Notes: generated by a model from the sequence alone, not told the origin. DNA of 64,000 bases from an uncultured Bacteroidota bacterium (GCA_937928385.1 CALEZD010000042.1:1-64000), one strand, 5' to 3'; shown: positions 1 to 8,993, counted from the first letter of the stretch. Made by a program: numbers and translations.

Positions 1-958
1 CCCCTGCATCGGTGGTCACTTCATTATCACAATAGCAATAGTAAAAGGGCGCTATTTCAACCCGATGTCCCGGAGATGTCCAAACCCAGCTATTGTTACT
101 CTTACACTTTACAGTTACGCGGTACCACCTTTTGGCTACCAGGCTGTCCTTGATTTCGCCATACAAACCAGGTACTCCCGTAAAATTTGACCACGCTGTA
201 CCATTATTAGAATACTCCCATTTATATTCTGCATCAGAATAAAAACTATCAGGTCGCAGTATAAATGGTTTATTAGGGCATACTCTGACTGGACCGTTAA
301 CAGAAGTTTTCGGAGTATCTGTACATGGATACCCTGAGAAGAAATCAAAACCAAACTGATATGAATAACGCCTTGGAGTACCCGTCCCCGAGGTACTAGA
401 ACTGTAAGCATGGGTATTACCTGTATAAGTTGAATTAACGGGTGTACCTCCAGCATAAACAGGTATGCCGTTCGTAACGTTAGACTTTTTTATATCCACA
501 ACAAATGGTTGACTGGGGTTTACGTATACCGGAGTAGCTAAAGTAATTTTAAACCAGTCACCTACGGCCGGGCTACCTATATTATAATTTGTAGCAGGTA
601 ACCCATTGGTTAAGCCAGTTACATAACCTGTAAGGCTTGTAACCGAAACATTACCTAAATCTACTTCTAAGTCCTGTATAGTCATACCAGATGTCGCAAA
701 ATATGCCTTGAAGTATATTGCGGTAATAAAACCCGGAGCATTACTGGTTAATGCAGGGAAATCGCCAGGCAAGTACAAAAACTGTGAACGATAGGGCCCC
801 CAAGTTCCTGAACCGAATGGTATATAATTACCCCCTGTAGCGTTATTAGTGTAAGTATATTGAGGTGTATTTTGACCATATACCGTTTGGCTACCGGACA
901 TAATACTAACTGCTAACAATAACAGTACACCCTTAAGAGTAGTAAAAACATTTTTCAT
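1..958 (-). CDS. Secreted surface protein, C-terminus cut by window edge
   Basis: An uninterrupted reading frame of about 319 codons starts at the ATG at 956-958 and runs off the left edge without a stop. It begins with a signal peptide (MKNVFTTLKGVLLLLAVSIM, probable cleavage after VYGQ). The mature part is rich in Ser, Thr, Gly, Asn and Tyr and looks like beta-sandwich surface protein, including an Ig/PKD-like stretch around residues 210-305 (KTSVNGPVRVCPNKPFILRP, then KWEYSNNGTAWSNF). The last visible residues, YYCYCDNEVTTDAG, resemble the entry into GEVED-type domains of Chitinophagaceae adhesin-like proteins, which usually end in a type IX secretion sorting domain; that part lies outside. 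Function is unknown; export to the surface is inferred. The 237 bases upstream are AT-rich and show no other gene. Confidence 0.75.
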   Translation of the reverse strand, partial: MKNVFTTLKGVLLLLAVSIMSGSQTVYGQNTPQYTYTNNATGGNYIPFGSGTWGPYRSQFLYLPGDFPALTSNAPGFITAIYFKAYFATSGMTIQDLEVDLGNVSVTSLTGYVTGLTNGLPATNYNIGSPAVGDWFKITLATPVYVNPSQPFVVDIKKSNVTNGIPVYAGGTPVNSTYTGNTHAYSSSTSGTGTPRRYSYQFGFDFFSGYPCTDTPKTSVNGPVRVCPNKPFILRPDSFYSDAEYKWEYSNNGTAWSNFTGVPGLYGEIKDSLVAKRWYRVTVKCKSNNSWVWTSPGHRVEIAPFYYCYCDNEVTTDAG

Positions 959-1195
959 ATTTCTGAATTAACCCTATTTATTTGTGCTTACTATGCAGAT
1001 ATTAAAATAATATTCACACTAATATAAGAATTAAAAACAATTGAAAAATTATTTTTCAAAAAAAATCCTGTAAAATGTTACATATTTATTTGTGTAACAT
1101 TTTAAAAAATAGATTATCCATAAGTATATAGAGAACACAGTGCTTATTAAGCAATGTTATTTGGGGCAAAAAACGAATTTAGGAATAGAACCAGT

Positions 1196-3121
1196 TTACA
1201 CCATCTCCTTCACACCCCTGCTCACTATTTCCTTTACAGCCTCGGCTATACCCTGGGCATCGTAGCCACATTCGCGGTGTAGTTCTTCAGGCTTGCCATG
1301 CTCTATAATGGCATCGGGAATACCCAGCATTTTTACTTCAGGAGTGTAATTATTTGCTGCGAAAAATTCTAATACCGCGCTGCCGAAACCACCTACGATG
1401 GTACCGTCTTCTACAGTAATGATTTTATTGAACTTCGCTGCTATTTCGTGTAAGAGTTGCTCGTCCAGCGGCTTGGCGAAGCGCATATCGTAGTGCGCGG
1501 GGTTCAACCCTTCGGCAGCCAGTTTTTTGCAGGCTTCTACGGCAAAGTTACCGGGGTGGCCAATAGTAAGTATAGCCACATCTTCGCCGTCTTTTATCAT
1601 ACGGCCTTTACCTATCTCTATACGCTGCATGGCTGTACGCCACTCTGGCATAACACCTTGTCCGCGTGGGTAGCGGATGACAAAGGGCAGTTTGGTTTCA
1701 TCTAACTGTGCAGTGTACATGAGGTTGCGTAGTTCGGCCTCATTCATAGGTGCGCTCACAATCATATTGGGTATGCACCGCATGAACGGTATATCATAAG
1801 CACCGTGGTGTGTAGGCCCATCATCACCTACCAGCCCTGCCCTGTCGAGGCAGAAGATAACCGGCAACTTCTGAATAGCCACATCATGCACTACCATATC
1901 ATAACCACGCTGCATGAAAGAACTGTAAATATTACAGAAAGGCCTCATGCCCTGTGTTGCCAGTCCGGCACTGAAAGTAACGGCATGTTGTTCGGCAATG
2001 CCTACGTCAAAAGCACGGTCAGGCATTTCTTCCATCATATACTTGAGCGAGCAGCCTGAAGGCATAGCGGGAGTGATACCCATTACCTTGTCGTTCTGCT
2101 TGGCCAGTTCTATGATTGTATGCCCAAACACATCCTGGTATTTAGGAGGCTGGGGTACATCATGTATCTTCTTGTTGATTTCACCTGTTACCTTATCGAA
2201 TGTACCGGGGGCATGCCACAGAGTCTGGTCTTTTTCTGCCAGGTCGTAACCCTTGCCTTTTACTGTTTTGATATGCAGCAACTTGGGGCCGGGAATGTCT
2301 TTGAGGTGTTCCAGTATCTCGGTTACCTTGAGGACATTATGCCCGTCTATAGGGCCGAAATAACGTAAACCTAACGCCTCGAACAGGTTGCTGGACTTAG
2401 ACAACATACCCTTGAGGCTTGTCTGCAGTTTGGAAACTATATCCCTCTGGTAATCGCCGTAAGGCAGCTTACCCAGGAAATGCCACACATCATCGCGTAG
2501 CTTGTTGTATGTATGCGAAGTGGTAATATCCGTCAGGTATTCCTTCAAAGCACCCACATTGGGGTCTATCGACATATTATTGTCGTTGAGGATAACCAGT
2601 ATATTGGCATTGCTGACGCCTGCATGGTTCAGCGCCTCGAAAGGTAGGCCTGCCGTCATAGCGCCATCGCCAATAACGGCTACATGCTGGCGGTCAGTTT
2701 CACCTTTGTATTTGGATGCAATAGCCATACCCAATGCGGCGGATATAGATGTAGAGGAGTGCCCTACACCGAAAGTATCATATTCACTCTCGCTACGCTT
2801 GGGGAAACCGCTCAGGCCTTTGTACTTCCTGTTGGTATGAAACACCTTGCGGCGGCCGGTAAGTATTTTATGCCCGTAAGCCTGGTGTCCCACGTCCCAC
2901 ACCAGCTGGTCTTGAGGGGTATTGAGGACATAATGAAGGGCAACCGTCAATTCTACCACACCCAGGCTGGCGCCGAAGTGTCCGCCATGTACGCTTACAC
3001 AGTCGATAATAAACTGGCGCAATTCGTTACACACCTGTTGCAGCTGTTCTTTCTTCAGCTTTTTCAGGTCAGCCGGTATGTCAATTTGGGAGAGTAATGG
3101 CCCTGCCTCGATTTCCTTCAT
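1196..3121 (-). CDS. dxs: 1-deoxy-D-xylulose-5-phosphate synthase
   Basis: Dxs condenses pyruvate and glyceraldehyde-3-phosphate with thiamine diphosphate to make 1-deoxy-D-xylulose-5-phosphate, the first step of the MEP isoprenoid pathway in the cytoplasm. The 641-residue length is usual. Visible motifs are DVGHQAYGHKILTGRR, GHSSTSISAALGMA, the ThDP/Mg motif starting GDGAMTAG and ending in NDNNMSI (about residues 150-185), and GIAEQHAVTFSAGLA in the pyrimidine-binding half, which carries the catalytic Glu. It is a single gene divergent from the CPBP protease gene. A minus-strand -7-like box (TAATTTTG, plus-strand 3146-3153) lies about 25 bases before the ATG. No riboswitch is seen. Identification is secure. 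Confidence 0.97.
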   Translation of the reverse strand: MKEIEAGPLLSQIDIPADLKKLKKEQLQQVCNELRQFIIDCVSVHGGHFGASLGVVELTVALHYVLNTPQDQLVWDVGHQAYGHKILTGRRKVFHTNRKYKGLSGFPKRSESEYDTFGVGHSSTSISAALGMAIASKYKGETDRQHVAVIGDGAMTAGLPFEALNHAGVSNANILVILNDNNMSIDPNVGALKEYLTDITTSHTYNKLRDDVWHFLGKLPYGDYQRDIVSKLQTSLKGMLSKSSNLFEALGLRYFGPIDGHNVLKVTEILEHLKDIPGPKLLHIKTVKGKGYDLAEKDQTLWHAPGTFDKVTGEINKKIHDVPQPPKYQDVFGHTIIELAKQNDKVMGITPAMPSGCSLKYMMEEMPDRAFDVGIAEQHAVTFSAGLATQGMRPFCNIYSSFMQRGYDMVVHDVAIQKLPVIFCLDRAGLVGDDGPTHHGAYDIPFMRCIPNMIVSAPMNEAELRNLMYTAQLDETKLPFVIRYPRGQGVMPEWRTAMQRIEIGKGRMIKDGEDVAILTIGHPGNFAVEACKKLAAEGLNPAHYDMRFAKPLDEQLLHEIAAKFNKIITVEDGTIVGGFGSAVLEFFAANNYTPEVKMLGIPDAIIEHGKPEELHRECGYDAQGIAEAVKEIVSRGVKEMV

Positions 3122-3303
3122 TTGCTATGCTTGGCAATAAACGTTCAAAATTAATTAAAAGCTGGCTATATATAGCTATCAAATAACATTATATTCTCAT
3201 TTCGGTTGCATCTTAATGATAAACAGCCCGTTATTTTCAGAGGTGGCAGGCGTAGGAGCAGGAATTATCTTTCAATAATCAAGCCAAAGTAATCATTCGC
3301 TAT

Positions 3304-3311
3304 TACCTTTG
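3304..3311 (+). promoter_or_regulatory. Putative -7 box upstream of CPBP protease gene
   Basis: TACCTTTG matches the Bacteroidota -7 consensus TAnnTTTG, 16 bases before the ATG at 3328. No good TTTG -33 partner is present at the expected 19-base spacing. Confidence 0.35.
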
Positions 3312-3327
3312 CGGCTAATATTTATTT

Positions 3328-4290
3328 ATGTTTAACAAGTACTGGAGAGAATACCCCTGGTTTTTCCAATTGGTGCAGTTTGTACTGCTGGTATTCGTCT
3401 GCCTAGCTTTTTTCAGCGTTATCAGCATGTTTATAGTGCCACTGATAACAGGGGTTTCCCCTACAAAGCTGCACGAGTTTTCTTTTGACAGTAGCCCTGC
3501 TGAACGCATTAACATGTATTTTGTGGTTGCTGTTGGCCAGGTAGGCATGTTCCTCATACCATCAGCCTTATTCGCCTACGCAGCCCATCCAAAACCATTG
3601 CAATACCTGGGCCTGCGTAAGCCACAACGCGGCATACACTGGATAATAGTAGCTGTATTGGCTTTGGCGGCTATCCCTACCGTATCGGGCATAGCGGGGT
3701 TGTTTGATATGATTCCCCTTTCTGAAGGACTGGAGGCCAGCAAAGTAAAATTTGAAGCGCAACAAAAAGCATTACTGAACCTTACTACACCCGGCGAGTT
3801 CATCATCGCTATGCTGACAGTAGCCCTGGTAGCGCCCATAGGAGAAGAGCTGATGTTCAGGGGGATTATGATGCGGTTTGCAGCCAAAAAGATGGTGGGC
3901 AGTATCTTCTGGCCTATAGCACTTACAGCGGTGCTGTTTGCAAGCCTGCATGGCAATGTTGTGGGTTTCCCCTCCTTAATCATATCCGGCATGTTGCTGG
4001 GCTATATATACTACCTGACAGGCTCATTGGCCTTGAGCATATTCGCACATGCCATAGTCAACGGCTCGCAGGCGGCTATTATATACCTGGGCAGGGGTAA
4101 TGCCGAACTGGTGAAGATGATGGAGAGCAATGATATACCCTGGGGGCTGTTCCTGGGAGGGGTGGTTGTATTCATAGCATCATTCTATTGGCTGTGGAAA
4201 GAAAGAACACCACTGCCCCGTGGCTGGACCAACGATTTTTCACCCGAAGAACTGCAACAACGCGAGCAGGAAAAAAACAATATGCAGTAA
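3328..4290 (+). CDS. CPBP family intramembrane glutamic endopeptidase
   Basis: A 320-residue polytopic membrane protein of the CPBP/Abi (CAAX protease and bacteriocin-processing) family. Motif 1 GEELMFRG has the EExxxR signature (E173, E174, R178); motif 2 is FASLHGN (His near 211) and motif 3 is LSIFAHAIVNG (His near 250). In this family the Glu and His residues form the catalytic site within the membrane. The hydrophobic segments at about 15-40, 65-85, 105-122, 155-172, 195-210, 220-245 and 275-295 fit. Substrate is unknown. It is followed after 3 bases by cdsA and then psd, so it probably shares their transcript. It may process membrane proteins or peptides, but the neighbours do not name a target. 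Confidence 0.88.
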   Translation: MFNKYWREYPWFFQLVQFVLLVFVCLAFFSVISMFIVPLITGVSPTKLHEFSFDSSPAERINMYFVVAVGQVGMFLIPSALFAYAAHPKPLQYLGLRKPQRGIHWIIVAVLALAAIPTVSGIAGLFDMIPLSEGLEASKVKFEAQQKALLNLTTPGEFIIAMLTVALVAPIGEELMFRGIMMRFAAKKMVGSIFWPIALTAVLFASLHGNVVGFPSLIISGMLLGYIYYLTGSLALSIFAHAIVNGSQAAIIYLGRGNAELVKMMESNDIPWGLFLGGVVVFIASFYWLWKERTPLPRGWTNDFSPEELQQREQEKNNMQ

Positions 4291-4293
4291 GCT

Positions 4294-5127
4294 ATGGCAA
4301 TGAACTGGCCTACATTCTTCACGCGACTGGGTAGCGCAATCGTTTTCTCCATCATCATGATGGCGGGGCTGCTGTGGAATGAATACGCCTTTATAGCCCT
4401 GGTAGTACTGATACAGGTGCTGTGCCTGCGCGAATATTTTGCATTGATAAAAAAGATTACCCCCGAAGTATATTGGCCATCGTGGCTGCCGATGACGATA
4501 CAAGCCATCAGCCTGCTGTGGCTGCTGCTGGAAACACCCTTATTGAACGGTGTACGCTTCTCCCAGCTACTGATGTTTGCCCCTGTGCTGATATTATTAC
4601 TGACAACATTACATAAGAAAACCGCATTACAGGCAGGCATACAATCATTGGCAGGTATGGCATATATCGTATTGCCCATGATACTGCTGTACAGCCTGCG
4701 GATGCAATCTATAGTGCTGCCATTATCATTGGTGCTGATGCTGTGGATGAACGATACTATGGCGTATATAGTAGGCTCTTTCATTGGTAAAACACCGTTC
4801 TCACCCATATCCCCTAAAAAGACATGGGAAGGCACCATAGGCGGTGTGCTACTGACACTGGGCGGTGCGGCTATATGGGGCTATTACAGCCCCTACTACA
4901 GTATGGTAGACTGGATGGCACTGGCGCTCTGCGCATCTATAGCAGGTACTGCGGGAGACTTGCTGGAATCGAAACTGAAACGCCTGGCGGATATAAAAGA
5001 CTCCGGCAACATCATGCCCGGGCATGGCGGTGCATTAGACCGTTTTGACTCGCTGCTGGTAGCTACGCCATTTGCATTTGTTTACGCATATATATTCATG
5101 CATTATCTGCCATTGACCATTTTTTAG
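4294..5127 (+). CDS. cdsA: Phosphatidate cytidylyltransferase
   Basis: CdsA converts phosphatidic acid and CTP to CDP-diacylglycerol in the inner membrane, the branch-point precursor of phosphatidylethanolamine, phosphatidylglycerol and cardiolipin. The 277-residue protein is strongly hydrophobic with about seven or eight membrane helices. The C-terminal part carries the full CDS signature: SKLKRLADIKDSGNIMPGHG followed by GALDRFD (about residues 226-252), with the KD and HGG...DRFD residues of the active site. It starts 3 bases after the CPBP gene and lies 15 bases upstream of psd, giving a phospholipid-synthesis operon. The phosphatidylserine synthase expected between CdsA and Psd is not in this window. 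Confidence 0.95.
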   Translation: MAMNWPTFFTRLGSAIVFSIIMMAGLLWNEYAFIALVVLIQVLCLREYFALIKKITPEVYWPSWLPMTIQAISLLWLLLETPLLNGVRFSQLLMFAPVLILLLTTLHKKTALQAGIQSLAGMAYIVLPMILLYSLRMQSIVLPLSLVLMLWMNDTMAYIVGSFIGKTPFSPISPKKTWEGTIGGVLLTLGGAAIWGYYSPYYSMVDWMALALCASIAGTAGDLLESKLKRLADIKDSGNIMPGHGGALDRFDSLLVATPFAFVYAYIFMHYLPLTIF

Positions 5128-5142
5128 AATAATTTTGCACTC

Positions 5143-5799
5143 ATGACAATTCATCGCGAAGGATACATCTTCATCATCATTGCTACACTATTGTTTGCCG
5201 TAGTATGGCTGGCCAGTTACAAATACCTGGGGCATATACCCTGGCTGCATTATCCTATCATAGTTGTGTTCTTCCTGCTGTGGTTTTGGGTGCTGTGGTT
5301 CTTCCGCATACCTACGCGCCAGCTGACTAAGGGCGACAACCTGGTAGTAGCACCCGCCGATGGCAAAGTAGTAGTGATAGAAGAAGTGTACGAACCCGAA
5401 TACTTTAAAGACAAACGCCTGCAGGTATCTATATTCATGTCGCCGCTGAACGTGCACCAGAACCTGAACCCGATAAGCGGAACGGTGAAATACTTCAAAT
5501 ACCACCCCGGCAAATACTTAGTGGCCTGGCACCCCAAATCGTCCACGCTGAACGAGCGTACCTCTTATGTAATAGCTAACGAAAGATCAGAATTGTTAAT
5601 ACGACAGATAGCGGGGGCATTGGCCAGGCGCATAGCCTACTATGTAAAAGAGGGCGATAAAGTGGCGCAGACAGAGGAATTCGGCTTTATCCGCTTTGGC
5701 TCCAGGGTAGATGTGTATTTCCCCGTAGGGACGAAGGTAAATGTTAAAATTGGCGATATAACGCAAGGTGGTGTTACGGTATTGGCAGAAAACCCGTAA
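5143..5799 (+). CDS. psd: Phosphatidylserine decarboxylase, short type
   Basis: Psd decarboxylates phosphatidylserine to phosphatidylethanolamine, the main Bacteroidota phospholipid. The 218-residue length fits the short archaeal/Bacteroidota-type proenzyme rather than the longer enterobacterial one. N-terminal membrane segments (about 9-27 and 32-55) are followed by the beta-rich domain with APADGKVVVIEEV and SIFMSPLNVHQN. The self-cleavage motif is RFGSR near the C-terminus: cleavage between G186 and S187 would make the pyruvoyl cofactor on the new alpha chain, as in the LGST motif of other Psds. It follows cdsA by 15 bases, and a TAATTTTG box at 5130-5137 may give an extra internal promoter. 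Confidence 0.93.
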   Translation: MTIHREGYIFIIIATLLFAVVWLASYKYLGHIPWLHYPIIVVFFLLWFWVLWFFRIPTRQLTKGDNLVVAPADGKVVVIEEVYEPEYFKDKRLQVSIFMSPLNVHQNLNPISGTVKYFKYHPGKYLVAWHPKSSTLNERTSYVIANERSELLIRQIAGALARRIAYYVKEGDKVAQTEEFGFIRFGSRVDVYFPVGTKVNVKIGDITQGGVTVLAENP

Positions 5800-5848
5800 G
5801 TTTGTTTATCATATTGAATAAATATTAATCACTAAAAATAAAGAAGCA

Positions 5849-6028
5849 ATGAAAAAATTATCATTAGTAATGATGGCCCTGTTGTTTGCCGGTGCAACAT
5901 TCGCATGCGATGGCGACAAAGGCAAGAAAGCCTGCTGCAAGAAAGACGCTAAAAAAGAGTGCTGCAAAAAAGGCGAGAAAAAAGACTGTGAAAAAAGCGA
6001 GAAAAAAGCTGACGAGAAGAAAGCTTAA
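5849..6028 (+). CDS. Small secreted Cys/Lys-rich protein
   Basis: A 59-residue frame from the ATG at 5849 to TAA at 6026-6028. It has a clear signal peptide (MKKLSLVMMALLFAGATFA) and a mature part of about 40 residues made almost wholly of Lys, Asp, Glu and Cys, with two CC pairs (ACCKKDAKKECCKKGEKKDC, then EKSEKKADEKKA). There are six cysteines in the mature region. The composition recalls metal-binding or metallothionein-like peptides, but no named family is recognised. The AxA site favours signal peptidase I; a lipoprotein is possible only if the poor lipobox TFAC is used. It lies 49 bases after psd and ends before a strong terminator at 6053-6086, so it may be the last gene of the psd transcript or be separately transcribed. 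Function unknown. Confidence 0.75.
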   Translation: MKKLSLVMMALLFAGATFACDGDKGKKACCKKDAKKECCKKGEKKDCEKSEKKADEKKA

Positions 6029-6052
6029 TCCTCCATATAACTACAGTATTGT

Positions 6053-6086
6053 AAAAGGCGGCTCCGTTATGCGGTAGCCGCCTTTT
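6053..6086. terminator. Bidirectional intrinsic terminator
   Basis: An 11-base stem AAAAGGCGGCT / AGCCGCCTTTT with a 12-base loop lies between the convergent small secreted protein gene and the hexapeptide gene. A-rich and T-rich flanks make it usable from both sides. Confidence 0.8.
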
Positions 6087-6089
6087 GCT

Positions 6090-6686
6090 TTAGCCGTTCT
6101 TTATCTTATTCCAGGTATCGTATAATGACTCCTGTGTAGGCCTGTCTGCCGGCATTTCGCTCAGTGGCTGGCAGGGTGTGGCGGTGTCGTCCATATCTTT
6201 GGGCAGGGTTTGATACAGTTGCGTACCCTTGGTCTTCCAGGCTATCATATCATCGCTCACTTCTTTTATTACTTTGGCAGGATTGCCTACCACCAATGAG
6301 CGTGCAGGTATTTTAGTATTAGCCGCTACAAAAGACAATGCACCTATGATACACTCATCGCCCACTTCTACCTCATCCATTATCACACTGTTCATACCCA
6401 CCAGCACATTGCGGCCAATGCTAGCGCCATGTATGATAGCCCCGTGCCCTATATGCGCGTTCTCCTTCAGCACCACCGTCACACCGGGGAACATGTGTAT
6501 CGTGCAATTCTCCTGCACATTGCAGCCATCCTCTATCACTATACCGCCCCAGTCGCCACGCAGGGCAGCGCCGGGGCCTATGTATACATCTTTGCCAATC
6601 ACCACATTGCCCGTTACCACCGCCTGCGGGTGTACATAAGCCGTAGGGTGCACCACCGGTATAAATCCTTTGAATGAATAAAACAT
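6090..6686 (-). CDS. Hexapeptide-repeat (LbH) protein, PaaY/CaiE-like
   Basis: A 198-residue left-handed beta-helix protein with [LIV]GxxxX repeats from about residue 12 to 150 (VVIGKDVYIGPGAALRGDWG, NVQENCTIHMFPG, HIGHGAIIHGASIGRNVLVG). It resembles PaaY/CaiE and gamma-class carbonic anhydrases. The His pattern (IHMFPG, then HIGHGAIIHG) could bind a trimer-interface metal as in gamma carbonic anhydrases. The tail after residue 160 (LYQTLPKDMDDTATPC) is like that of PaaY, a thioesterase in phenylacetate degradation, but no paa genes are nearby. It is a single gene convergent with the Cys/Lys-rich gene. Exact reaction uncertain; a second, shorter homologue is at 31088-31603. Confidence 0.85.
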   Translation of the reverse strand: MFYSFKGFIPVVHPTAYVHPQAVVTGNVVIGKDVYIGPGAALRGDWGGIVIEDGCNVQENCTIHMFPGVTVVLKENAHIGHGAIIHGASIGRNVLVGMNSVIMDEVEVGDECIIGALSFVAANTKIPARSLVVGNPAKVIKEVSDDMIAWKTKGTQLYQTLPKDMDDTATPCQPLSEMPADRPTQESLYDTWNKIKNG

Positions 6687-6758
6687 GTTTCAAAAGTAAA
6701 AAGTAAAAAGGCAAAAGTAAAAAGTAGTTGTTGGGAGTTATACACCAGCCCCAACTCG

Positions 6759-6851
6759 CGTCATTGCGAGCATAGCGTGGCAATCTAGCCCAAACGTGGG
6801 TTGTCCATCGCGTGATTAGATTGCCACGTCGTTGCACTCCTCGCAATGACG
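6759..6851. repeat. REP/MITE-like palindromic repeat, copy 1
   Basis: Outer arms CGTCATTGCGAG (6759-6770) and CTCGCAATGACG (6840-6851) are perfect inverted repeats, with an inner pair GTGGCAATCTA / TAGATTGCCAC. The roughly 93-base unit is intergenic, just upstream of the ATPase gene at 6965. Copies with the same arms are at 9683-9759 and 10551-10650. The rest of 6687-6964 is a purine-rich AAAAGTAAAAAG tract and AT-rich DNA. Confidence 0.8.
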
Positions 6852-6964
6852 GCCGTAGAGTAAAAACTTTTTCTTGCTTATTCAAAACTTATTTATGTAA
6901 ATTTGCTGTGTAACTACTAACCCGCCATAACCTGTAATTTTTAACCATTTAATATAAAATAGCC

Positions 6965-8008
6965 ATGAACGAAAACCAACAACCACACCCGCACCGTATA
7001 GACCCGGTACAGATTGCTAAAATAGCCCTGGACGAAATCAACCGCCCCGCGCCGGATACACCCGGCATCCTCAACATCAAGCGCAGCTACGAGTGGATAG
7101 AACAGGCCATGCAGCAGCCCGTGCCCACTATGCTCTTCGACGAATTCTGGAACGAGGGCGAGATATGCATCCTCTTTGCCGATACTAACGCGGGCAAGAG
7201 CATACTGGCGGTGCAGATAGCCGACAGCATTAGCCGCGGCGAGGCCATACAGGGTTTCAGGCTGGAGGCGCAGGCGCAGCCCGTCATCTACTTCGACTTT
7301 GAGCTGAGCTGCAAGCAATACGAACTGCGCTACAGCAACGGCTACAGGGGGCACTACACCTTTCACCCCAACCTGTACCGCGCCGAGCTGAACCCCGGCG
7401 ACACGCTGCCTATGGGTTGCCACAGCTTTGAAGACTGCATCATAGCCGGTATAGAAGAGGCGGTGCTGAACCGCAACGTAAAAGTGCTGGTGATAGACAA
7501 CCTGACCTACCTGCGCGACGACAACGAGCGCGCCCGCGACGCCAAGCCACTGATGCAGAAACTGATGGCGCTGAAAAAAGAACACGGACTGAGCATACTG
7601 ATACTGGCGCACACCCCCAAGCGCGACCTGGGCAGCCCCATAACGCTGAACCACCTGCAGGGCAGCAAGATGCTGATGAACTTTTGCGACAGCAGTTTTT
7701 GCATAGGCACCAGCACGCAGGACAAAAACCTGCGCTACCTGAAACAGATAAAGGTGCGCGCCGGAGAGTACCGCTACACGGCAGACCAGGTAGCCCTCTG
7801 CCGTATAGAAAAACCCGCCAACTTCCTCGGCTTCTGGTACATAGGCACCGGCCACGAAAAAGAACACCTGAAAGAAAAAGAAGAGGGGGATAAAGCGGAG
7901 TTGGTAGCCCAAATCAAATTACTCAGTGAAGAGGGGCTATCGCAGCACAAAATTGCCGAAAAGCTTGGTATTTCTTCAAGTACTGTAAATAAATACTTAC
8001 GTAATTAA
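6965..8008 (+). CDS. RepA-like AAA ATPase with C-terminal HTH
   Basis: A 347-residue RecA-fold ATPase of the AAA_25/RepA type. The Walker A motif is the variant FADTNAGKS (residues 71-79), the NAGKS form seen in RepA and RadA-like proteins; Walker B is VKVLVIDNLTYLRDD (about 173-187), and a later LAHTPKRD may be a sensor loop. The C-terminus ends in a helix-turn-helix (GLSQHKIAEKLGISSSTVNK). Such proteins are replicative-helicase-like components of plasmids and integrated elements, and pair here with the DUF6371 Toprim protein at 10351. A palindromic repeat lies immediately upstream. The GC-rich codon use contrasts with the two AT-rich genes that follow. Helicase role inferred. Confidence 0.8.
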   Translation: MNENQQPHPHRIDPVQIAKIALDEINRPAPDTPGILNIKRSYEWIEQAMQQPVPTMLFDEFWNEGEICILFADTNAGKSILAVQIADSISRGEAIQGFRLEAQAQPVIYFDFELSCKQYELRYSNGYRGHYTFHPNLYRAELNPGDTLPMGCHSFEDCIIAGIEEAVLNRNVKVLVIDNLTYLRDDNERARDAKPLMQKLMALKKEHGLSILILAHTPKRDLGSPITLNHLQGSKMLMNFCDSSFCIGTSTQDKNLRYLKQIKVRAGEYRYTADQVALCRIEKPANFLGFWYIGTGHEKEHLKEKEEGDKAELVAQIKLLSEEGLSQHKIAEKLGISSSTVNKYLRN

Positions 8009-8093
8009 TTGTTCGGGTCGTTCGTTTGTTCTGTTAAGCCAGAGAACGAACGTATCTAAATGCCTAAATATTGTTATACTTTTAGTTTTACAA

Positions 8094-8990
8094 ATGAATA
8101 TGAATAAGAAAAAAATAAATTTCGTCATTACTGACTTGGATGATACCATTTGGGATTGGCTAACAATGTGGTATAGTTCTTTCAAGCCGTACCTTGATGA
8201 CATTGCAAGAGAGTTTGGGATAGATGAAGGTACGCTTAAAGCAGATTTCAAGCAATTGCACGAAAAATATGGTACTTCAGAGGCATCATATATATACAAC
8301 GAGCTGACGAGCCTAACAGATGAACAAAAAGCAATAATTGATAACCATAATGCAAGCGATAGCATTATGCATAGATACAATTCGAGTAAAAAACACAGCT
8401 TAAGGTTGTATGAATCTGTATACGAAACATTGCAACACATAAAAAGTAAGGGTGCATTACTGGTTGGGTTTACAGAGTCGAACGACTTTTTTACAAGATA
8501 CCGGCTTACACATTTAAGGCTAGATGGCATATTCGATGCTATATATACACCTAAAGGATATGAGCTGCCAGAATCAGTGAAAAGACGATATGATGATGAA
8601 TTTTGGGAAGTAAGCAAAACAAAAATATCTCATCTTAAGCAGGATTTCAGGAAGCCTGATGAACATATATTAAACGAGATTATTGCCGATTATTCCGGTA
8701 ATAAGGAAAGCACAATCTATATTGGTGATAAACTGCATAAGGATATTTACATGGCACAACAGGCGAATGTAGTAAGCGTTCATGCGGAGTATGGGCATAT
8801 GATTAGTACAAGAGAATATAAATTACTACAGGACGTTACCCATTGGACATTAGCTGATGTTGAAAGGGAAAGAAATTTTAGAGAGGAAATGAAACTTATG
8901 CAGATTCCTGATCCCAATTATGTGCTGCGAACACACTATTCTGAATTATTGAATTATTTTGACTTTGAATCTTTTACCCAAAAAACATAG
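8094..8990 (+). CDS. HAD superfamily hydrolase, cargo-like gene
   Basis: A 298-residue HAD-fold phosphatase-like protein. Motif I is DLDDT (D14 and D16 as nucleophile and acid/base), motif II LVGFTESN, a motif III Lys in the KISHLKQDFRKPDEHIL region, and motif IV IYIGDKLHKDIYMA supplies the metal-binding acidic residues. A large helical cap (about residues 25-115) follows motif I. All catalytic motifs are present, so it should hydrolyse a phosphate ester; substrate unknown. It is AT-rich compared with its neighbours and is followed after 3 bases by a two-helix membrane protein, with which it probably forms a transferred two-gene unit. A second Met at codon 3 is an alternative start. No known defence family is recognised. 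Confidence 0.8.
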   Translation: MNMNKKKINFVITDLDDTIWDWLTMWYSSFKPYLDDIAREFGIDEGTLKADFKQLHEKYGTSEASYIYNELTSLTDEQKAIIDNHNASDSIMHRYNSSKKHSLRLYESVYETLQHIKSKGALLVGFTESNDFFTRYRLTHLRLDGIFDAIYTPKGYELPESVKRRYDDEFWEVSKTKISHLKQDFRKPDEHILNEIIADYSGNKESTIYIGDKLHKDIYMAQQANVVSVHAEYGHMISTREYKLLQDVTHWTLADVERERNFREEMKLMQIPDPNYVLRTHYSELLNYFDFESFTQKT

Positions 8991-8993
8991 AAA

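Noticed and set aside
136..456. 106-codon minus-strand frame inside the first gene
   Set aside because: It is out of frame with the signal-peptide-bearing frame that runs from 958 to the edge, and its translation is a low-complexity shadow.
5886..6077. 63-codon plus-strand frame rich in Lys and Arg
   Set aside because: It is the shifted reading of the Cys/Lys-rich secreted protein gene and runs into the terminator hairpin; the 5849-6028 frame has the signal peptide.
6421..6885. 154-codon minus-strand frame over the hexapeptide gene and repeat copy 1
   Set aside because: It overlaps a clear LbH gene in another frame and its N-terminal part is palindromic repeat DNA.
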